NCBI RefSeq assembly: GCF_003315595.1
Contig: NZ_QNQU01000017.1
Location: 1 to 64,000, forward strand
Reading direction: 5' to 3'
Length of the DNA stretch: 64,000 nucleotides
From: Pedobacter miscanthi
GTDB taxonomy: Bacteria > Bacteroidota > Bacteroidia > Sphingobacteriales > Sphingobacteriaceae
In this document: piece by piece, positions 42,822 through 51,930 of the stretch
Numbering within the stretch: position 1 is the first letter of the stretch
How the letters are laid out: every line of letters begins with the position of its first letter
The notes under the pieces: generated by a model
What the model was told of the DNA's origin: nothing
Databases searched by the model: none
The model's input: the letters and a program-made list of their open reading frames with translations, nothing else
Translations under genes and position numbers: made by a program

Positions 42822-44711
42822 ATGAAACATAAAAACATTATCCGACTACTCCTCATGCTGCTCCTCGGACTCCCGGGAACACTTTTTGCCCAGCAGGAAA
42901 ATGCATTCCAGAAAATGAAACCCGGCGACTGGTTTGAGGTACTTGTTGCAGATACCTCCCGAAAACCTGATAATGAAAGCTACCGCTATAATATCAGGTA
43001 TCAACTCAAAAAAACCGATGCCTCTGGTAACCGCGAATATACATTAACATTTGAGCGGACCAGGATCATTCTCTCCCATGCAGGTACTGTTGCGCTTGGT
43101 TATGATTCCTATTACCCGCCTTATAAACAGGGTATTGAAAAGCCCGTTCAAAAGCCCGTTTTCCATTCTAGAGTTGATGCGGCAGGCAACATTCTTTCCA
43201 TGAAAGCAGAGACTGATTTGCCCAGAATCAATCTTTACGAAATCGGCACCCGTAAATCTTATGGTGGCACATCTGTAGAGCTTGAACAGATAAGCGGAGA
43301 AACTGCAACTGCCATTTCCGGAATCATTATGAAAGCCATAGCAAACCACGAACAGCAGTGGTACAATGGAACACTTTACCGAAATTCAGGGTTAAGTTTT
43401 GTATTGTCGGCTACCTCTTTTGAATTGAAACCAAATGTACTTGTAGTGGGGCATATCAAAAACATGACTGCCGCACTTGCCCGTAGCTTAGATTTTTATC
43501 TGCCGGGTGTTAATAAGCCATTCAGGATTTCAGCCGATGGAAATTTCAGTATTGCCACTCGCCTTTCAGAAGGAACCGGTGCGCGCCTAAGCTATTATCC
43601 AATAGAAAAGGTTCAGGAAAAACCGAATAAAAGCGATTTGAAAAACGTTGATGTGATGGTATTCAAGCGCATAATTGATATTCCTCTTTTTTTCAGGCCC
43701 GGCGATACACTCATGATTACAGGAGATGCACTTAAGCCCGACATTGATCTCCAGTTTTCAGGAAAAACAGCGAAAATGGCTGAATTTGCCCTTGATCTGG
43801 CTAAAGCCAATTTTCAGAAAAAGACGCAGGAAATACCTTACAGCACAAAATCGTATGCAGCTGAAACCTTTATGCAGCAACAGGATGCTGATAGAGCCAC
43901 TTTTAATAAGCTTAATACAACATACGACAAACAGCTTTCACCAATTACAGAAAATTATTACCGCTTGAGGTTTGCTTTTCTTCAGGGGAGTGAACGTCTC
44001 GATTTCCTTTCCAAAACCAGTTATAAAAGCAGTCCGACAGCCAATGGAATGTTCGAAGCTTTTCCTGAGCATTTTTTTAAGGCGATTGATACGCTTCCTG
44101 TATTGATGACCGATTATAATAATGCGGTATGGTATACCAGTTTCATTAATGCCTCCCATTCTTATTTACGTAGCAGGGATGGACAATTTAACGGTGGAAG
44201 CAATGATTTTTTCCTCGGAAATTATGTGCTTTCGTTAAATCACCTCAGGCGTTTTCCGCTTTACCGTTCGCTGGCCGATGCTTTTGAAAACCAACTCGGC
44301 AATAACAGCTGGAAAACGGCCCAGACATTGAAGCCCTATTACGAAGATTTTATCAATAACTGCGCTGATACCGTTTTAACCGGATCGGTACGCCAAAAAT
44401 GGAAAACCTTATCAACTTGGGCGCCTGGAAAACCGCTGCCTTTAAAAAGTATTAAACTAGCAGATGGCAGCCTGCTCAGCCTCGACAAATTTAAAGGAAA
44501 GGCATTGAGCATCACTTTCAATTACCACTACCCGGATGAAATGAAGCGGTTGCTGGAAAGGATTAAAAAACAGGACCCCAAACAAGTGCATTTCCTTATT
44601 GTGCAGCTTAAACAACCGGGCTATCCGCCATCTACTGTTATAAACGAACTGAAAAAACTTGCCCAGGTAACGCTGGTAGAGGTTGCGGCAGATAACCAGG
44701 CACTTAAGTAG
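42822..44711 (+). CDS. Secreted thioredoxin-like protein; first part of a split sensor kinase, ends at an in-frame TAG
   Basis: The preferred start (ATG 42822) gives a signal peptide (KHKNIIRLLLMLLLGLPGTLFAQ) and 629 residues. An N-terminal region of unknown fold precedes a C-terminal thioredoxin-like (TlpA/AhpC-type) domain: GKPLPLKSIKLADGSLLSLDKFKGKALSITF. The strand is followed by NYHYPDEM where a CxxC would be, so it has no redox pair. The reading frame then hits TAG at 44709-44711, but the same frame continues into the kinase gene. The thioredoxin fold itself appears to continue across the stop (see the next entry). It is therefore either truncated or translated by read-through. Confidence 0.8.
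   Translation: MKHKNIIRLLLMLLLGLPGTLFAQQENAFQKMKPGDWFEVLVADTSRKPDNESYRYNIRYQLKKTDASGNREYTLTFERTRIILSHAGTVALGYDSYYPPYKQGIEKPVQKPVFHSRVDAAGNILSMKAETDLPRINLYEIGTRKSYGGTSVELEQISGETATAISGIIMKAIANHEQQWYNGTLYRNSGLSFVLSATSFELKPNVLVVGHIKNMTAALARSLDFYLPGVNKPFRISADGNFSIATRLSEGTGARLSYYPIEKVQEKPNKSDLKNVDVMVFKRIIDIPLFFRPGDTLMITGDALKPDIDLQFSGKTAKMAEFALDLAKANFQKKTQEIPYSTKSYAAETFMQQQDADRATFNKLNTTYDKQLSPITENYYRLRFAFLQGSERLDFLSKTSYKSSPTANGMFEAFPEHFFKAIDTLPVLMTDYNNAVWYTSFINASHSYLRSRDGQFNGGSNDFFLGNYVLSLNHLRRFPLYRSLADAFENQLGNNSWKTAQTLKPYYEDFINNCADTVLTGSVRQKWKTLSTWAPGKPLPLKSIKLADGSLLSLDKFKGKALSITFNYHYPDEMKRLLERIKKQDPKQVHFLIVQLKQPGYPPSTVINELKKLAQVTLVEVAADNQALK
44709..44711 (+). other. In-frame TAG (amber) separating sensor and kinase parts
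   Basis: The codons read gca ctt aag TAG cag gta ttg ttg gag. The upstream frame (from 42822) and the downstream kinase frame are the same. Without this codon one ORF of about 925 residues would run from the signal peptide to the kinase end. Other genes in the window also end in TAG, so it is not a sense codon in this organism. Confidence 0.85.
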
Positions 44712-44861
44712 CAGGTATTGTTGGAGTATTTTGATGTTAAAACCTTTGTTTTGGATCCCGAACTCAATATTATCGAGGATAATATTAACGATAGTCCAAA
44801 CGAGCTTCCACAGGATAAAAGCTTTGAAGAAGCGATACAAAGGGCATTAGCGCCCAAAAAA

Positions 44862-45608
44862 ATGAGTAGGCAGGATAAAGCCGAGCTGATTAAAATTACA
44901 GTATGGAGCCTAGGCTCCATACTGTTTGTTAGTTTAGGTTTTTTGCTTATTTACCGCACAAGGATTGCGGCTGTTAAAAGAAAAGAGTCGCTAAAAAGAC
45001 AAATCAAGAAACTCGAAATCAAAGCCATCCGCTCGCAGATGAACCCACATTTTATGTTCAATGCACTCAATTCGATCCAGTCGCTCATTAATAGCGGGCA
45101 ATATAAGGAAGCAAACATCTACCTCGAAAAATTTTCACTGTTGATGCGAAGGGTGCTCAACAATTCGGAAAAAACTTTTGTAAGCCTTTCAGATGACCTT
45201 GAAGCCGTTTCGCTTTATGCCGAACTGGAAAAACTCCGTTTCAATTTTGTGTTTAACCTTTCTGTTGAGAAAGGGATTAACAGTGGGCTAATCGAAATAC
45301 CCGGCATGATCATCCAGCCACTGGTTGAAAACGCTATCATACACGGCATTGCACAGATGGGCACATCAGGAATATTGGATATCCGGATCAGCAGAAGGGG
45401 GATTTACCTGAGGGTGGAGGTATCGGACAATGGTATCGGCCTAGTAGAAAAGACAAGCGGAAAACCTATCGGATTGGGCCTGAAACTGGTTAGAGAACGC
45501 CTATCCCTTTTAAATGCGCAGGGTGAGGTTGGAAAACTGGAGATAATCCCTAATTTAGGACCAGCAGCAAAAGGAGTAACAGCGGTACTCAATATTCCCC
45601 TCGATTAG
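44862..45608 (+). CDS. LytS-type sensor histidine kinase (second part of a split sensor kinase)
   Basis: From the in-frame ATG at 44862 this is 248 residues. It has one transmembrane helix (about 12-34, ITVWSLGSILFVSLGFLLIY) and a short coiled-coil-like linker. The His_kinase domain of the LytS/YehU type follows: phosphoacceptor His63 in RSQMNPHFMFNALNS, then EKLRFNFVF and an ATP-binding GHKL domain (VENAIIHGI, VSDNGIGL, GLGLKLVRERL). The frame is open back to 44712 and the earlier codons VLLEYFDVKTFVLDPELNIIED complete a thioredoxin-like fold from the gene before. A TTG start at 44718 is an alternative. The LytTR response regulator is encoded directly downstream. Confidence 0.85.
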   Translation: MSRQDKAELIKITVWSLGSILFVSLGFLLIYRTRIAAVKRKESLKRQIKKLEIKAIRSQMNPHFMFNALNSIQSLINSGQYKEANIYLEKFSLLMRRVLNNSEKTFVSLSDDLEAVSLYAELEKLRFNFVFNLSVEKGINSGLIEIPGMIIQPLVENAIIHGIAQMGTSGILDIRISRRGIYLRVEVSDNGIGLVEKTSGKPIGLGLKLVRERLSLLNAQGEVGKLEIIPNLGPAAKGVTAVLNIPLD

Positions 45609-45640
45609 TAAATAAAGCAGTAAGCAAAGCGAAAATACAA

Positions 45641-46390
45641 ATGAAAATCAGCACCATTCTTATAGATGATGAGGCAAGAAGCAGGCAAAACCTGCGACAG
45701 CTGCTGGATGAGTATTGTCCGGATATTGAAATTGTTGCCGAAGCTGCTTCGGCTACAGAAGCGCTCGCCCTTATTGTCAGGCTTCAGCCAGACCTGCTTT
45801 TTCTCGACATTGAGATGGGTGAATTTTCCGGGTTCGATCTCCTAAGAATGCTCCATACGCCACAAACCTTCGAACTGATTTTTGTTACGGCTTTTGATAG
45901 ATATGGTATACAGGCGGTAAAGGCCTGTGCGCTTGATTACCTGCTCAAACCCATCAATATTATGGAGTTGTGCAGTGCAGTAAATAAAGCTTCAGGACAG
46001 ATTGGCCCAAAAAAAGAAAATGAAAGATTGAGGGAGCTGATGGCCAATATCGACCGCAAAGAAGAAGAACAACGCATTGCTGTGCCTCTTGCCGATAAAA
46101 TTGAATTTATTCCTGTTGCCAGAATCCTGAGGTTGGAAGCCGAGGGAAATTATACCCATTTTTATCTGGATGATGGAAAACACCAACTGGTATGCAGAAC
46201 ATTAAAAGAATACCAGGAACTATTAGAAGGACACCAGTTTGTGCGTACGCATCAATCACACCTCATTAATTTCAAAAAGATTAGTGCTTATGTAAAAAAG
46301 GATGGAGGATATATTGCGATGGAAGATGGCAGTACTGTTCCTATTTCAAGGCAAAAAAAGGATGAGGTACTCTCTCGTATCCTGCGTTGA
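45641..46390 (+). CDS. LytTR-type response regulator
   Basis: This 249-residue protein has an N-terminal receiver domain (about 3-120; LIDDEAR with Asp9/Asp10, phosphoacceptor Asp56 in LLFLDIEMGE, and LLKPIN with the conserved Lys). A C-terminal LytTR DNA-binding domain is at about 145-245 (DKIEFIPVARILRLEAEGNYTHFYL, RTHQSHLINFKKI, ISRQKKDEVL). It lies 32 bp downstream of the kinase gene, so the two form a two-component system. Its targets could include the nearby GH43 and outer-membrane-protein genes, but nothing in the sequence shows this. Confidence 0.95.
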   Translation: MKISTILIDDEARSRQNLRQLLDEYCPDIEIVAEAASATEALALIVRLQPDLLFLDIEMGEFSGFDLLRMLHTPQTFELIFVTAFDRYGIQAVKACALDYLLKPINIMELCSAVNKASGQIGPKKENERLRELMANIDRKEEEQRIAVPLADKIEFIPVARILRLEAEGNYTHFYLDDGKHQLVCRTLKEYQELLEGHQFVRTHQSHLINFKKISAYVKKDGGYIAMEDGSTVPISRQKKDEVLSRILR

Positions 46391-46398
46391 TTTAATTA

Positions 46399-46427
46399 GA
46401 GCAGATCAGTTTCTGTTCCGATCTGCT
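46399..46427. terminator. Stem-loop between convergent lytR-type and GH43 genes
   Basis: Perfect 9-bp arms gagcagatc / gatctgctc enclose a 11-base loop. It lies between two genes that point toward each other. There is no long T-run, so it may work as a bidirectional, partly effective terminator. Confidence 0.5.
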
Positions 46428-46464
46428 CCAAGGCAATAGTAAATAATAAGTTTGTTTTTAAGAG

Positions 46465-47988
46465 CTAGTTAGCGGCTGATATCTGCCATTGTGCATCATT
46501 TTGAAAGCCAAAGTCATATATAATCGCATCAGCACTGTTTGATGTTGATCCATTTTTAATACAAAGTGTTTTTCCCAGCGAATTCACACTTACAAAACGA
46601 TGATATCCCCCTTTGCATGGCAGGATGTGCCATTTCTGGTTATAACCATTGTTCCAGGTATATTGGGTGGCTGTTGTTCCTGGCGTTCGTGTTCCACCTG
46701 GTACTTCCAGGGTTTTTCCACTGTTTACATTCACAATCCTGAATTCTCCGCGGCCAAGGTTGGTAATCGTCCAGCGTTGATTGTTTCCGCCGCTATAATC
46801 ATACTGTTTTATCGGTGCGCTGTCGTTTTGCGACCAGCCGTCAACCTCTAAGGCTTTTCCCGAATTACGGTTAATGATCTTTACCTTTCCGCTAAAACTA
46901 ACTGCCGCAGAAGATGAAGTATTACCCGTTGAGGTATTAATTGTCCATTGATCGTACCATGGAAGCGAAGCTGTTGTTCCTGAAACCTGGAGGGGTAATA
47001 TTACTAACCGGCTCGAAGACATGCCGTCTCTTGACCAGCGATCGCCAAGATATAAATAAGTAGTTTTACTCGATCCTGAAACTGCCAAAACGTTGGTAAC
47101 CTGCGATTGGTAGGTTCTGGCCCCCGAAGGTGCAAGCAACCCCCGGTATGTCCAGGGGCCAGCAAGTGAGCTGGCAGTATAATATTTGTTATCATTGGTG
47201 TCCCAACCCGAACAATTTGATTCCATCAGGAAATAAGTACTACCCGATTTAAACAGGGCATGCCCTTCACAGCCTACACTCGATCCGTGAAATACCTCCC
47301 TAACGTGTCCGGTATAAGATGAGTTAAGTTCCGTAATCGCTACCTGCGAGTTATTGTTCACACTGCTGATCATGTAGGCTTTCCCGTCGGTATCCTTAAA
47401 AACATTCATGTCCTTGCTATCCAAACCCAAAGGCCTGTAATGTCCTTTCCAGCTATAATTGCCGCCAATCGTACTACTTGTTGCATAGCCCACTTCTGAT
47501 GTAGCATAGGCATTCCAGCCTTCGTAATGTACCCATAGTACAAACTGCCCTGTGCTGGTATTATGGAGTAGTTTAGGCCGCTCCACCACCGAACCGCTTG
47601 CAACATCCCCGTGGGAGGAGTTTTTAAGAATGGCATTTACAAATGTCCAGGTTTTAAGGTCAGGAGATGAATACAGGTTTACCGCTTTAAACGTATAATT
47701 GTTATCCGAACGGTCCATGCCCCATAAATAAAAGAGGTTACCAACTTTGATAATTCCACCTTCTACCGCATGTACAATGTTCCCGTTGGTATCATAAATA
47801 TCTCCACCGGTATAAAATGTTGCACTGGGGTCGGGTGCAAAATTAACAGCGCTAAGTTTGTCGTTGTTTCCTCTCGTTATTTGCTCCAGCTGCGGATCAT
47901 TAGGTTCGGATGTTTTACGGCAGCTCAATACCACGAAAATTAATAGTAAGGGCAAGAACAGCCCCGTTAAAATTTTTACTGTTTTCAT
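46465..47988 (-). CDS. GH43-like glycoside hydrolase lipoprotein with a C-terminal ricin-type (CBM13) lectin domain
   Basis: This 507-residue protein has a lipoprotein signal (FVVLSCRK, Cys at about 23). Residues about 50-355 look like a GH43-type five-bladed propeller: GGDIYDTNGNIVHAVEGGIIKVGNLFYLWGMDR, then VERPKLLHNTSTGQFVLWVH, and DMNVFKDTDGKAYMI. The subgroup resembles the exo-beta-1,3-galactanase type (GH43_24). Residues about 370-507 form a ricin-type beta-trefoil (three QxW-like repeats, e.g. NNQRWTITN, NQKWHILP, DAQWQIS). It is probably anchored to the outer membrane and acts on arabinogalactan-like glycans. The substrate is an inference. Confidence 0.85.
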   Translation of the reverse strand: MKTVKILTGLFLPLLLIFVVLSCRKTSEPNDPQLEQITRGNNDKLSAVNFAPDPSATFYTGGDIYDTNGNIVHAVEGGIIKVGNLFYLWGMDRSDNNYTFKAVNLYSSPDLKTWTFVNAILKNSSHGDVASGSVVERPKLLHNTSTGQFVLWVHYEGWNAYATSEVGYATSSTIGGNYSWKGHYRPLGLDSKDMNVFKDTDGKAYMISSVNNNSQVAITELNSSYTGHVREVFHGSSVGCEGHALFKSGSTYFLMESNCSGWDTNDNKYYTASSLAGPWTYRGLLAPSGARTYQSQVTNVLAVSGSSKTTYLYLGDRWSRDGMSSSRLVILPLQVSGTTASLPWYDQWTINTSTGNTSSSAAVSFSGKVKIINRNSGKALEVDGWSQNDSAPIKQYDYSGGNNQRWTITNLGRGEFRIVNVNSGKTLEVPGGTRTPGTTATQYTWNNGYNQKWHILPCKGGYHRFVSVNSLGKTLCIKNGSTSNSADAIIYDFGFQNDAQWQISAAN

Positions 47989-48434
47989 AACTGGTTTTTA
48001 AGTTTATATCTGGTTAGTTTAATGGTTATACAAACAATAAAGCATTCGGGTACAAACCTGTTTCCCTGAATTTAAAATCATTTTATCCCATTTATCTGTG
48101 GCTAAATTAAAGCTAACAAATCATCCCTGTGAGGGGCAAACTCTTCAAAGAAGAGGGGTAAAAAAGGCATAATCGACCAGAAAAGGATTTTTTGATGCCG
48201 TGTTCAATAAAACGAATGTAATTTTAGTTATACATCTGTGTCGTAATATAAAATCTTGATGTTTAATTAATTATTCATAATCCCTATGGATATCATAAGG
48301 AATAAATTGAACTAAATTATTAGTCTGAATGTTAATGTGTTGAAGAAAATTTTTGTTAGGGATGCAACATTCTCTAAACTTTTGCATCTAGTAGGTATAG
48401 CGATGCAGAAATGTTTTGCATACCGGAAAATTTT
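47989..48434. other. 446-bp divergent spacer between GH43 and outer-membrane receptor genes
   Basis: An A+T-rich promoter region with no gene. Positions 48362-48388 hold an inverted repeat gatgcaa / ttgcatc, about 50 bp before the receptor start, a candidate operator. Around 48160-48200 a short hairpin-like aaaaggattttttgatgccg is visible. No clear Bacteroidota -7 element (TAnnTTTG) was found close to the receptor start. Confidence 0.4.
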
Positions 48435-50852
48435 ATGAGCAGATACCTATTATTCATTTGCATTGCCATGCAGTGTAGTTTTATGTTAAACAGCGCCCGG
48501 GCGCAGGAAAATAAGCATCAGCTTACTGGTGTAATTGTAGATAGCCTTAGCCAGAAAGGTGGAGAATACTTTACCATCGTATTGAAAAAAGATACGTCAG
48601 CCATAAAAAGTGCTGTTTCTGATGCACATGGCAAGTTTACCTTTGCAGGTATAGGTGAAGGGCAATACACGCTTATGATAGGTTCTTTGGGCTACAAACC
48701 GAAACAGCTGGCGGTGAAATTAACCAGGGATATGGATCTGGGGAAAATTGTTGTTAGTCCTTCCGGCAATGAGCTTAATGAGGTTTCGGTAGCGGCGAGC
48801 AGGCCTATCATTAAACAGGAGCCCGACCGGATTGTGTATGATATCCAGGCCGATGTAGAAAATAAGGTGCTCTCTGTGATGGATATGATGCGTAAAGTGC
48901 CGCTTTTGTCGGTTGATGCAGATGATAATGTGAAACTTAAAGGTACCGGCAATTACCGCATCCTGATTAATGGTAAACCATCGGGAATACTCACCCGCGA
49001 TCCGAAAGAATATTTAAAAAGCATGCCGGCCTCTGGTGTGCAAAAAATAGAAGTAATTACCACACCGCCATCCAAATATGAAAGTGAAGGTTTATCGGGC
49101 ATCATCAATATCATTACTTCACGCAAGATGGAAAACGGCTATAACGGAAATGTTAACGTACGGCATCAATTTCCGGGCGGACCAAGCGGAAATTTAAATC
49201 TGACCTTTAAACAGGGTAATTTTGGTGCAAACTTATATGGTGGTACGGGTATATGGCAGGTGCATGGGATAAAAATTACAGATGTGCGGAACAGCAGGGG
49301 CAAAGCAGCGCCATCAAGCCTTTATTCTTTGGGTTTTCAGGAAATAGATAACAGGTGGGGCTGGGGAGGTGGAGAATTAAGCTATGAGATTGATTCGCTC
49401 AACCTGATCACGGCAGAGGTAAATCCCTACGGCGGATATAATCAGCAGGACCTTAACCAGCATTTCGACATCAGAGACGGATCGGTATCATCAGGTTACG
49501 ATATGGATAGCCGTACCCGGTATGAGTGGAGCGGAACAGATTACACCCTAAACTACCAGAAAGGATTTAAGAATAAAAAAGAGCATCTGTTAACTTTTTC
49601 ATATAAGTTTTTCGATAATTCGGCACCACAAGGTAATGATGTGATGTTCAATAACAGGATTAATTTTACAGGCTTAAACTACAGGCAGGATAATAACAGT
49701 ATCTCAAGAGAACATACTGCACAGATTGATTATATCAATCCTTTTAAAAAGCTTACTGTTGAAGCAGGGGTTAAGGCCATCATCAGAAACGGCGAAAGTA
49801 ATTTCCAGTACCTGAATTTCAACGCCGCGCAAAACGACTATCTGATTGATCCTGCACAAAGCAATGTTTACAGCAACCAGCAGGATATTTTCGGAGTATA
49901 TAATACCTATACGCTAAAACTTAAAGACTGGACTTTTAAGGCAGGGGCACGTTTGGAAGGAACTTATGTTACGGGTAACTTCGAAAGCACAAATTCGAGT
50001 GTAAAATCAGACTATTTCAACCTGATTCCTTCTGTTTCGCTTAACCGAACGCTTAAAAATAGCCAGAGCCTGAGTTTAGGTTTTACCCAAAGAATCCAGA
50101 GACCGGGAATATGGGACCTGAACCCGTTTGTAGATAAATCGAGGCCAAATTTTGAATATTTTGGAAATCCCGATCTGGAAGCTACGCTGAGCAATAACTT
50201 CGAATTAACTTATAGCAATTTTAAAAAAGGATCGCTTAACCTGAGTTTGAGTTACAATTTTTCGAATAATACGCAGCAACAGGTATCCGAATATATCGCG
50301 GCCGAAAACCTTACCCGCGTAACGTCTTTCAATATCGGTAAAAATAAACTTCTGGGGCTTAATGCTAACTTTAATTACCCGATTACAGCGAAATGGAGTC
50401 TTAATGCCAGTGCTAACCTCAACTATATCTGGTTAGAAGGAATGATTAATGGTATACTGACCAAAAATAGTGGCTTAACGGGTTATGCCAATCTGACTAC
50501 CGGGTACAAATTCGAAAAAAACTGGAAAACAAACCTCTCGTTTAATTATGGTGCACCTGATGTAATGTTGCAGGGGCAATCTAACAACTACTATTATGTA
50601 GCTGTTAGCGGAAGCAAGGATATCATCAAGGACAAACTGACCTTTTCTGCCCTGGTTGCCAATCCCTTTAAAAAATACAGGGCTTACCGGAATTATACGG
50701 AAGGAACAAATTTTACACAGGAGCGTATCCGCGAAAATCCTTTCAGGCGCATTAACCTGAGCATGAGCTGGAAATTCGGAAAACTAAAAGGTTCTATCAA
50801 GAAGAATGAGCGGAGTATTAACAACGATGATACGAAAAAGACGAGCAATTGA
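48435..50852 (+). CDS. TonB-dependent-receptor-like outer-membrane beta-barrel protein (OMP_b-brl_3 type)
   Basis: This 805-residue protein begins at the second ATG (48435), which gives a clear signal peptide (MSRYLLFICIAMQ..ARAQ). An eight-residue-longer version from 48411 is less likely. A carboxypeptidase-regulatory-like domain (about 30-110) is followed by a plug (about 115-215: EVSVAASRPIIKQEPDRIVYDI, IMRKVPLLSVDADDN). A large beta-barrel (about 220-770) ends in SMSWKFGKLKGSIKK and a basic tail. It resembles the outer-membrane beta-barrel family that lacks a SusD partner. It may import a siderophore, peptide or glycan. Not assigned further. Confidence 0.9.
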   Translation: MSRYLLFICIAMQCSFMLNSARAQENKHQLTGVIVDSLSQKGGEYFTIVLKKDTSAIKSAVSDAHGKFTFAGIGEGQYTLMIGSLGYKPKQLAVKLTRDMDLGKIVVSPSGNELNEVSVAASRPIIKQEPDRIVYDIQADVENKVLSVMDMMRKVPLLSVDADDNVKLKGTGNYRILINGKPSGILTRDPKEYLKSMPASGVQKIEVITTPPSKYESEGLSGIINIITSRKMENGYNGNVNVRHQFPGGPSGNLNLTFKQGNFGANLYGGTGIWQVHGIKITDVRNSRGKAAPSSLYSLGFQEIDNRWGWGGGELSYEIDSLNLITAEVNPYGGYNQQDLNQHFDIRDGSVSSGYDMDSRTRYEWSGTDYTLNYQKGFKNKKEHLLTFSYKFFDNSAPQGNDVMFNNRINFTGLNYRQDNNSISREHTAQIDYINPFKKLTVEAGVKAIIRNGESNFQYLNFNAAQNDYLIDPAQSNVYSNQQDIFGVYNTYTLKLKDWTFKAGARLEGTYVTGNFESTNSSVKSDYFNLIPSVSLNRTLKNSQSLSLGFTQRIQRPGIWDLNPFVDKSRPNFEYFGNPDLEATLSNNFELTYSNFKKGSLNLSLSYNFSNNTQQQVSEYIAAENLTRVTSFNIGKNKLLGLNANFNYPITAKWSLNASANLNYIWLEGMINGILTKNSGLTGYANLTTGYKFEKNWKTNLSFNYGAPDVMLQGQSNNYYYVAVSGSKDIIKDKLTFSALVANPFKKYRAYRNYTEGTNFTQERIRENPFRRINLSMSWKFGKLKGSIKKNERSINNDDTKKTSN

Positions 50853-50901
50853 TTTATAGTCAGAAACACTTGGGGGAAATGTTTAACCACAGATGTACAC
50901 C

Positions 50902-50937
50902 GATAAACACAGATTTATGTCTGTGTTTATCTTTTTG
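50902..50937. terminator. Bidirectional intrinsic terminator
   Basis: Perfect 12-bp arms gataaacacaga / tctgtgtttatc flank a short loop and are followed by ctttttg on the plus strand (and an A-rich left side). It lies between the convergent receptor and acetyltransferase genes. Confidence 0.85.
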
Positions 50938-50960
50938 TTGACCGGTTTACTGCAATATTT

Positions 50961-51446
50961 TTAGCTTTCAAGTTTATAAATAAACTCTTCAATTTCTGCG
51001 TCCCTGGCATTTGCAAAACCAAAATCAGAGCCAACTTTTACAAAACCACATTTTTCCAGCACCCGTTTCGATCCAAAATTATCAAAGGCAACACGACCAA
51101 AAATTGGTCTGCCCGGTTCTATGGATAAAAATTGTTGCAGCGCGGTAGTCGCAATACCCTGTTTCCAGAAACTTTTGTCGATCCAATAGGTAATTTCATT
51201 ATCTCCATGCATCACGAATTTGGCTATGCTGCCAACGATATTTCCGTTTACAACAATGGTTTGGTTATTTATGGTTGGGTCGGCCAGTATTTTAGTGTAT
51301 TTGCTCAGGTAGGCAGCTTTGTCTGTAGGATTTTTTGGCATAAATGCAGCCATGTACCCTGCTTCTTTATCCGTTTGAAATTGAAAAAGATGCTCAAGGT
51401 CGGCAATTTCTGTTTCCCGAAGTATTAAATCAATTTTTTTGTTCAT
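50961..51446 (-). CDS. GNAT family N-acetyltransferase (RimJ/RimL-like)
   Basis: This 161-residue protein has the GNAT fold. LILRETEIADLEHLFQFQTD opens the domain, IVVNGNIVGSIAKFVMHGDNEITYWIDKSFWKQGIATTAL carries motif A (Q/RxxGxA-like), and FDNFGSKRVLEKCGFVKVG is the last part. The substrate could be a protein N-terminus, an amino acid or an antibiotic. It is not assigned. Confidence 0.88.
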   Translation of the reverse strand: MNKKIDLILRETEIADLEHLFQFQTDKEAGYMAAFMPKNPTDKAAYLSKYTKILADPTINNQTIVVNGNIVGSIAKFVMHGDNEITYWIDKSFWKQGIATTALQQFLSIEPGRPIFGRVAFDNFGSKRVLEKCGFVKVGSDFGFANARDAEIEEFIYKLES

Positions 51447-51503
51447 TGTTTTTAGGTTTACGTCGGTGAATTTGAAAATAGCTTGTTAAAGCCTCATGAG
51501 GGC

Positions 51504-51755
51504 TTATCTCAACCCCCGCTCTTTCAATACTTCTTCCAGTTCTTTGGTGTTGTATTTTGGTTTGTTAATGAGTTTGTATATGAAAACAATAGGGATGAGG
51601 GTTAAAAAACCAAAGCTTTTTTTCACCACACTGTATACGATAACTCCGGCCAGAAAGCCGATTAATGCAGCAGTAATAATCTTATCTGATTTTACTTTTT
51701 TTGCTTCCTGTAATAATTCCTGATCGGTTAATTGCGCTAATTCTTTTTGTATCAT
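51504..51755 (-). CDS. Small two-helix membrane protein (83 aa)
   Basis: This 83-residue protein has a charged N-terminal helix (LAQLTDQELLQEAKKVKSDK), two transmembrane helices (about 26-42 and 46-64) and a basic tail ending LKERGLR. It resembles another 83-aa protein at 60716-60967 in length, helix layout and end motif. I do not recognise a family. Upstream of the gene is the 51755-51931 spacer. Its function is unknown. Confidence 0.7.
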   Translation of the reverse strand: MIQKELAQLTDQELLQEAKKVKSDKIITAALIGFLAGVIVYSVVKKSFGFLTLIPIVFIYKLINKPKYNTKELEEVLKERGLR

Positions 51756-51930
51756 CTGGTTTGTAGGGATAACGGCCTGCAGGCAGGTTTATCATCATTT
51801 TGTTAATACTCAAATATATGCAATAGCTCTATTTACAGAAAAAATAAATGGCATTTAATTGCTTGAAGCAGCAGTAAAATGAAATGTTATGCTGTTACAG
51901 CATCCCGCTCTGTTCTTTATTAACTCAATC

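Noticed and set aside
44709-44711. TAG as a pyrrolysine or other recoded sense codon.
   Set aside because: Other genes in the window, such as 672-2444, end in TAG, and no pyl-type genes are visible.
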